From Lineus longissimus (Eukaryota; Nemertea; Pilidiophora; Heteronemertea; Lineidae), in assembly GCF_910592395.1 (NCBI RefSeq), contig NC_088316.1, forward strand, positions 868,001 through 932,000: 64,000 nt of DNA, given 5' to 3'. Below, piece after piece: positions 58,201 through 64,000 of the stretch. The translations under genes and the position numbers were made by a program. Every line of letters begins with the position of its first letter. Within the stretch, counting starts at the first letter, position 1. The notes under the pieces are model-generated. The model did not search any database, had not been told where the DNA came from, and saw only the letters and a program-made list of their open reading frames with translations.

Positions 58201-61200
58201 AGGAGTGTTCTTCAGATGAATTTTTGAGGGACATTTTACAGGCTGTTGGCCGACCTATTAGAACCAAAAACTTCTTCATGTACATATCATGTGTATACTC
58301 CTACTTTTCTTAAATTCCTCAGATTAGAAAGAAAAAAGTGAGTTTTGATGCAATTGAAATATTCCCTATGTAACCCTTGTACACGCAACACACTTAATCA
58401 GGCAACGGTTATGAAAAAATAGTACAAATGTTTGGACATAATACTTTTATCATGAATTATTTAATTGAATGAAATTTTGTTTAGATTTTTTTTAATTCTT
58501 TGTGATTTTAGAAAGAATTTATTCTAAATTATGATTGTAACCAACCTTAATTACAGTTGACTCATAAAGCCAATCTAAAAGTTTGTACATTAAAATCAAA
58601 CGCCAGCTGCCTTAATAAAGGCTATGTTCCCTCTTGTATAACAGTCATAAAATTAACATGACAAATTCACAAACTTATCATTTCATAGAGCTCCGGTAAC
58701 AATTAACGTAATTTATTCTGCGGCATTTGCCTGTCAATGGCGGCAACCATACGCGAGGCCACCGCCTCTTCCGAGAATTATTGATCTCTACTTGGCGAGT
58801 ATTTGTCGAAGCTGTGAGGCGCCTTATTGACTGGGCGGATCAGTCGTTGTGGTCAGGGTACCAGGCAGGGTGAAGTTATTTTTAAAAATCTAATTTAATC
58901 TTCAATGTTTCGTTCATATTTTAAGGGAAAGTGATGCCAGAAATAAAGAAAGGCACTGCCCATTTTTTCAGCTTTAGTTTACTGCATTACAATTAAGTTG
59001 TTGTAATTGTAATGATCAGGTTCTAATCCGAAGTAAATGCTGAGAATCATGTGAGGAACTTGCTTGAGTGCTATGAAAGCACCCAGAGCATTTGAAAAGT
59101 ACAGCTGTAGAAACAAGCTACATCAAAGCTAGAGGTGTCAGAAAGTGTTAGAAACAATTTATTACTGTGAACGCAAAAGCATTAAAAACACTCAGGTGGA
59201 TAAGTGTTACTGGTCAGTGTTGAGTGCTTTAATTGGCCTACAAGTTGGTTGAAATGCAACTTATTATATGTGACTCGCTCTACCAAAACTAGGCGCTTGT
59301 CGCATCTGAACTTGACAGGTTGATATGGACTTGTTGTTCATTTCCCTATTGTAGACCTTTTGTGAAATGTGACCAAATCAGTTTGTAATAGATTTCACAA
59401 AAGGTCTACAATAGGGAAATGAACAACAAGTCCGTATCAACCTGTCAAGTTCAGATGCGACAAGCGCCTAGTTTTGGTATAGCGAGTCACATATATATTG
59501 CACATCTTTCTGATAGAAATTGTTCGATTGTGGTGTGCTTAACTGTTGGCTTGAGAAACAAAACAATTTGTAAGCTATAGTAATCTTCCATTGTGAATTA
59601 CACCTCAACTGCAACTCTACTCAACTGAATATCAATTAGAAATAGAAGCATAAGAGATTGACAAGTAATGCTTAACGTGTAGTAGTCATCATTTCACTGA
59701 GGAAATTCTATTGATCTCTCGTCAATAACCTGAATAAATGTCGCCTTGATCTGTCGCGGGTGTGGTGATCATATCCATCATCTTGACAGCTATAATTGTT
59801 CATCTACCCCAAGGATTAGATTAGAAAATTATAACGATTGATTTCTGGTGGAATCATCTAGTGCACTAATTGATACAAGCAGTATATCAGAGGCAGTAAC
59901 CATCTGCATAAACCTGCTGTTACAGCCTCATGCATCCTCATGAGCAGTGAGTGGAATTCGTCAATAGAATGTCTGATCGAGTAGACTGTGCAGGTATGAG
60001 CAGGTGAATACTGCTGCAGATACCTAAGCCTACATTATGCAGGAATATGTGGGATTTCTTATAAATGGAAATCTCATCGGTTTGTCAACACCGATATGGG
60101 ACTATCGAAAACACTAGGGCGATATCTTGATCCGCATATTGGTTCTATTTATAGCATGCTTTCCCTGCTCAAATGTTTGACAAGCCACAAGCTCGGGGCA
60201 TGATATATCCGTGTCTTTGTTCTCAAGAATTTCGTTAAAAGGCAAAACTTCCTAGCCTGAGGTTGGTTACTATGCATTGAGTCACCCTGCATAAAACAGA
60301 AGTCTCACCACTTAATGACAAATACCATTGTAAACTAATATTGTTTACTAGAGTTCACATTGTCAGAAGTAGGTTCCACATAATTTAGGCCTATCTTTGG
60401 GGCCTGGAGGAGAAAGTCTGGCGCAAGATGATCTGTCATAATGTTTGTAGTCCAAACTTGTGTAGTTTTGTAGTTGAGGGCAGCCTCCTCTGTTGACTCT
60501 ATCCTAGGAACACCATGCATGTTAGAAAGCGTTCTTGGTTGCTCCCCTACCCTGCCTTATCAGACAAGTATGACTCCTGGCAAAATACAGGTCTGTGCCC
60601 TGCCACTGAGATTCAGAGAGAACCACCAACCTTTAGCGCTATTTGGAGTTAACTGGGCCGTAGCTCTGGGCATCTTCTACTGGTGGCTCTCACCAGAACA
60701 CCAAGTGGGAAAGCTTTCTTCATGCTGGCTCCCCTGTCCTGTCTTATCTACCATGCACTATCAGACAATCGACTCGCCAGGCAAAGTACCTGTTTATGAG
60801 AGTTGCTCCAGCAGGCTGCATTTGATCCTTTCCTTACTATCTTCACCCTGGAAAAGTCTGTGGTTCTGACATTGAAAACGATCTTCTGTCTTTCTTATCT
60901 TACAAACTTTGGCATGGAACAGAAGGTGCACAAGGGTTAACCCTGATAGGCATAAAAGATTTGAGACTTTTCTTCTTTCTTCTTTTCTTCTTCTTCTATC
61001 TCATTTCTGGGCGCATACTGTTCTGTCTGACAACAAATCTATTGAGTCTAGGAGCTTGCCTGATACATAAAGTCATAATATCAGTGCCATTCTGAAAACT
61101 TATCGTTCGAATGAAGTGTCCAGAATGAAGCAAATACTCCTTCTATTTGCAGACCAATATTTCCGCTTTCACTGCCATGATATTTGAAATGGCAACATCA

Positions 61201-64000
61201 AATCATCAGATACTGTTTCTGAAGTGGTTGTGAAGTGCAGTAGTTGAACACGTACATGTACTGGATTGGATTGCAATACTGTCCCTAAATGACAGTTTAG
61301 AACTTGTTTAGAAAGGTGGGATATGTTCGAGTTGAACCACGTGACAATTCTTTCAGAATACGACTGTTGTTTGAATCGTATTGTTGGTAGGCCATTGGAA
61401 GGTTTGCACCCCTATGCTGCCTACGTGAACTAGTGGAAAGTACAACCTTTAGAAATATGATCGGTACGATATTGATAATGTGTCTCGAATATAAAGGGCG
61501 TCTCATGAAAAATCTATGTTGTATTGTCTGGGAAATGCTACGTTATGTCAATATGAAACAGTTTCAGACAAAGACGTCAAAGTGTGAAGAAATAATTGTT
61601 ACACTTTGCTGAAGGCTGCATCTTTGATCCTCTTAGTCTTACCCCCTTCCCCCCCCCCCCCCCCCCAACTCTGAAATTTTCAGAATCTCGAGAAATATGA
61701 ACTGTTTATATCGAAACTGTGGCCAGGTGTGAAGTTATAATGTGAAAAGTTTGCGATAAGTTCTTCGATCATTTTACCCTCCCCCCTCCATCCAACCCAC
61801 CACAGTCCTTCTTGCCCATTGCTTTCCAAATTCCAATTTGTAGGAACCTTTTGAAACATGCCGACAAAATGTATATAAATTATCTTTCTTCATTCAGCCC
61901 ATCAACCCTGAATCTTCATGGGTAAGCGAGAGTTGGTGATTGTGTGAAGCCATTTTGAGATTCATCACAAAGTTTGACATCCCAAACCCCAATAAAAATA
62001 AAAATTCGAGTGTGACCACCCAAAGGATTTACCGAGTGTAGTTCCCATCTTGCAATATGAGAATGAATTGGTGTGTTAATTTTGTTGCTCCTATTCCTGA
62101 ATTGGACTCCCCCCCCCCCCCTCGTTTATGATCTAAAAGTGTGGTACCTCAATATCGAAATGTTGCGACACTCCAGTTTATATGACTGTATTTTCTGATA
62201 AAACCCTTTTTCACTTTGTCCCTTCAATGATTTCCTTTATGTTAGGATCCCTACAATGATATACCCTCGTTTGTGTATTTTCGACCCCTATTTTCTCTAG
62301 AACCCCTTATCGTGCTGATACCCTTATCCTTAATGATAGGTTGTCAGTGTCATCCTATTGATACCCGAGCCATTTTTGGACCCATCTGACGTGATCTACA
62401 GCCATTCTTTGGTCCTTTCCTTCAACTTTTAAACTTCACTCACATTGGCTATGCATTGTCTACACATCTTAGTGCCCATTTTCAGTTCAAGTTGGGTCAT
62501 TTTGAATTGATTAATTGAGCAAAAAGGGTATTTTGGGACTCAAGGAACATGTTGAAAACGATATCGGGTTTCAGTCTTGTATTCAGGTATACAAAGGCTT
62601 TCCTATCATTCATGAAATGTGCCTCCCAAACCTGGTCAGTCTCTCTAGACTGTGTAGTATTTAGGTGCGGCACGTGAGCAAACTGGTGGCAAAGGATCTC
62701 CAATTCTTGCCTCCCAGCTTTCGATATGGACAACAGTGGTTCTTTCTGCTTTGTCAGCTTAGTTTTCCCCATGGAGACATTCGCAAGTGCGATAATCTGC
62801 ATTCGTTTTCATTTTTCGCCATGAGAAGCTTCACCAAGGTCGCAAACGATCTATGGCCACGTTGTCATGCAGCCACACGTCTCACGGGATCATGCACTGA
62901 AGCATTCTGCGGCTGCAGTCCGCAGTCCGTGACATACTCCACCTCATTATGGCTGCGTTCAGATCATTCTCTATTCAGATCGTCATTGCTTGATTGACAG
63001 CTCGTATTCTTCAGGCCAGCTGTCCCATCTTCGTTGACAATGTTCACGGCTACTGGGTGTAGAATATGAACTTATCGCTTGTCCGAGTGTCTAATGGTTT
63101 ATCCTTGTTTGGACAATCAGGAAGACTTGTCGAATATTCATCCATTCACTTAACTAATACTAAATACATGAAATAGCGTATGCATGATGTCTGTACACTG
63201 CTGAATTTCAGTATTCCTTCATTTCTTCCCCTACTGCTTTGAAAGCGCCCTGCTCTACGCTCTAAATACGCCTCAGTCAAAATGGCGACACATTATCGTA
63301 AAGTTGGTCGTTATCACGCAAGAAATCGGTTGGGACAAAAAGAACCCAGACAATGTGTCAAGTCGGCACTCGTTAGTAAATATAGAAGAAACGTTTTCGG
63401 ATGGCTATCGATGTGGGGGCCAAAACTGCTTTAGTTGACAGCCTACTGATTCACATAAACATGGCCTGGCTTATGTCATTTGGTTTAGAAAAGATTTCCA
63501 AAGAATCCAAGACAATTGACACATTTATCCTTTTGAAGACCATGTCGCAGATGATTTGATTCAGATGTAGATTGTATTTTTCCCTGATGGCAGAAATGAA
63601 CAAGTTTTTTGGTAATGGACGTTTAGCAACCCTCAAACTCTCCAACCGAAAACTCTTAAGTGTTTAGGAAATCGTGCACTGCCACCAAAACTTGTGGGAG
63701 GTCCAGATAACAATACCAGGGATGGCAATATTAAATAAGTTTAGAGTTGGTCACGAATGGTCTGATATTTGGAATAGGTGGACCATTTTGACAATAAGAA
63801 GTTTGATATTAAGGTCTCACCTCAAAGGGAGGTATCATGGGATTGATGTCTCACCCAACTGCGAATGCCAGGACTAGTTGATTTGGCCATGAATCACGTT
63901 TCCTGGCACATGTTGTTTTCGTAAAAAAGGCACATCTGAAAACTTTCTAAATTGTTTTCACAAAACATATTTCGATATTCAGGTTCCACCACTCAAAGGA
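55291..64000 (+). other. First Dachsous intron, at least 8.7 kb
   Basis: I looked for an exon starting V-T-A-x-D (the expected next residues) and found none. Contents: a large palindrome (59265-59495), a degenerate duplication of about 195 bases (60530-60825, 'GCTCCCCTRYCCTGYCTTAT' blocks), C or G runs near 57610, 61650 and 62110, and otherwise AT-rich sequence. Confidence 0.7.
59265..59495. repeat. Near-perfect 231-base palindrome
   Basis: Two 104-base arms (59265-59368 and 59392-59495) are reverse complements with two mismatches, around a 23-base spacer. The ends read TATATGTGACTCGC and GCGAGTCACATATA, with TA-rich flanks. Either a young MITE or foldback element, or a hairpin-RNA source inside the Dachsous intron. 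Confidence 0.93.

Noticed and set aside
60474-60869. 131-residue frame in the Dachsous intron
   Set aside because: Spans a degenerate tandem duplication and shows no cadherin or other motif.

Overview
The window is eukaryotic nuclear DNA from an animal, most likely a marine invertebrate bilaterian; I cannot name the clade. Genes are split by GT-AG introns from under 100 bases to 12 kb, and there are no operons or ribosome binding sites. All four genes belong to metazoan families. The non-coding DNA is full of short inverted-repeat elements, tRNA-like SINE heads and minisatellites.

Layout. (1) 275-28377, plus strand: nine exons of an ionotropic-glutamate-receptor-like gene whose 5' end lies before the window. 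The exons join in one open frame of 471 codons. They cover only the amino-terminal (ligand-binding-protein-like) domain, followed by a short hydrophobic C-terminus and a stop; no ligand-binding core or channel exons follow. (2) 28378-37402: intergenic, with SINE-like sequences, a CCATGG-rich satellite and microsatellites. (3) 37403-42930, plus strand: a complete 13-exon MATE/SLC47 transporter of 629 residues. (4) 42931-46806: intergenic, with two related minisatellites and three inverted-repeat or exon-like items. (5) 50017-46807, minus strand: a complete six-exon RNF14-type RBR ubiquitin ligase of 506 residues, convergent with the MATE gene. (6) 50018-53514: repeat-filled gap between two divergent genes. 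(7) 53515-55290, plus strand: first coding exon of Dachsous (signal peptide and five and a bit cadherin repeats). It is followed by at least 8.7 kb of intron, which holds a 231-base near-perfect palindrome.

The four genes have unrelated jobs: a synaptic-receptor-like ectodomain, an organic cation/proton antiporter, a ubiquitin ligase and a planar-polarity cadherin. I see no functional cluster. The most unusual items are the channel-less glutamate-receptor-like protein, the decayed second copy of one of its exons (it keeps the amino acids through silent changes, then breaks), and a MATE protein that lacks three of the four acidic transport residues known in human MATE1. Protein comparisons are from memory of the human families; no database search was run.
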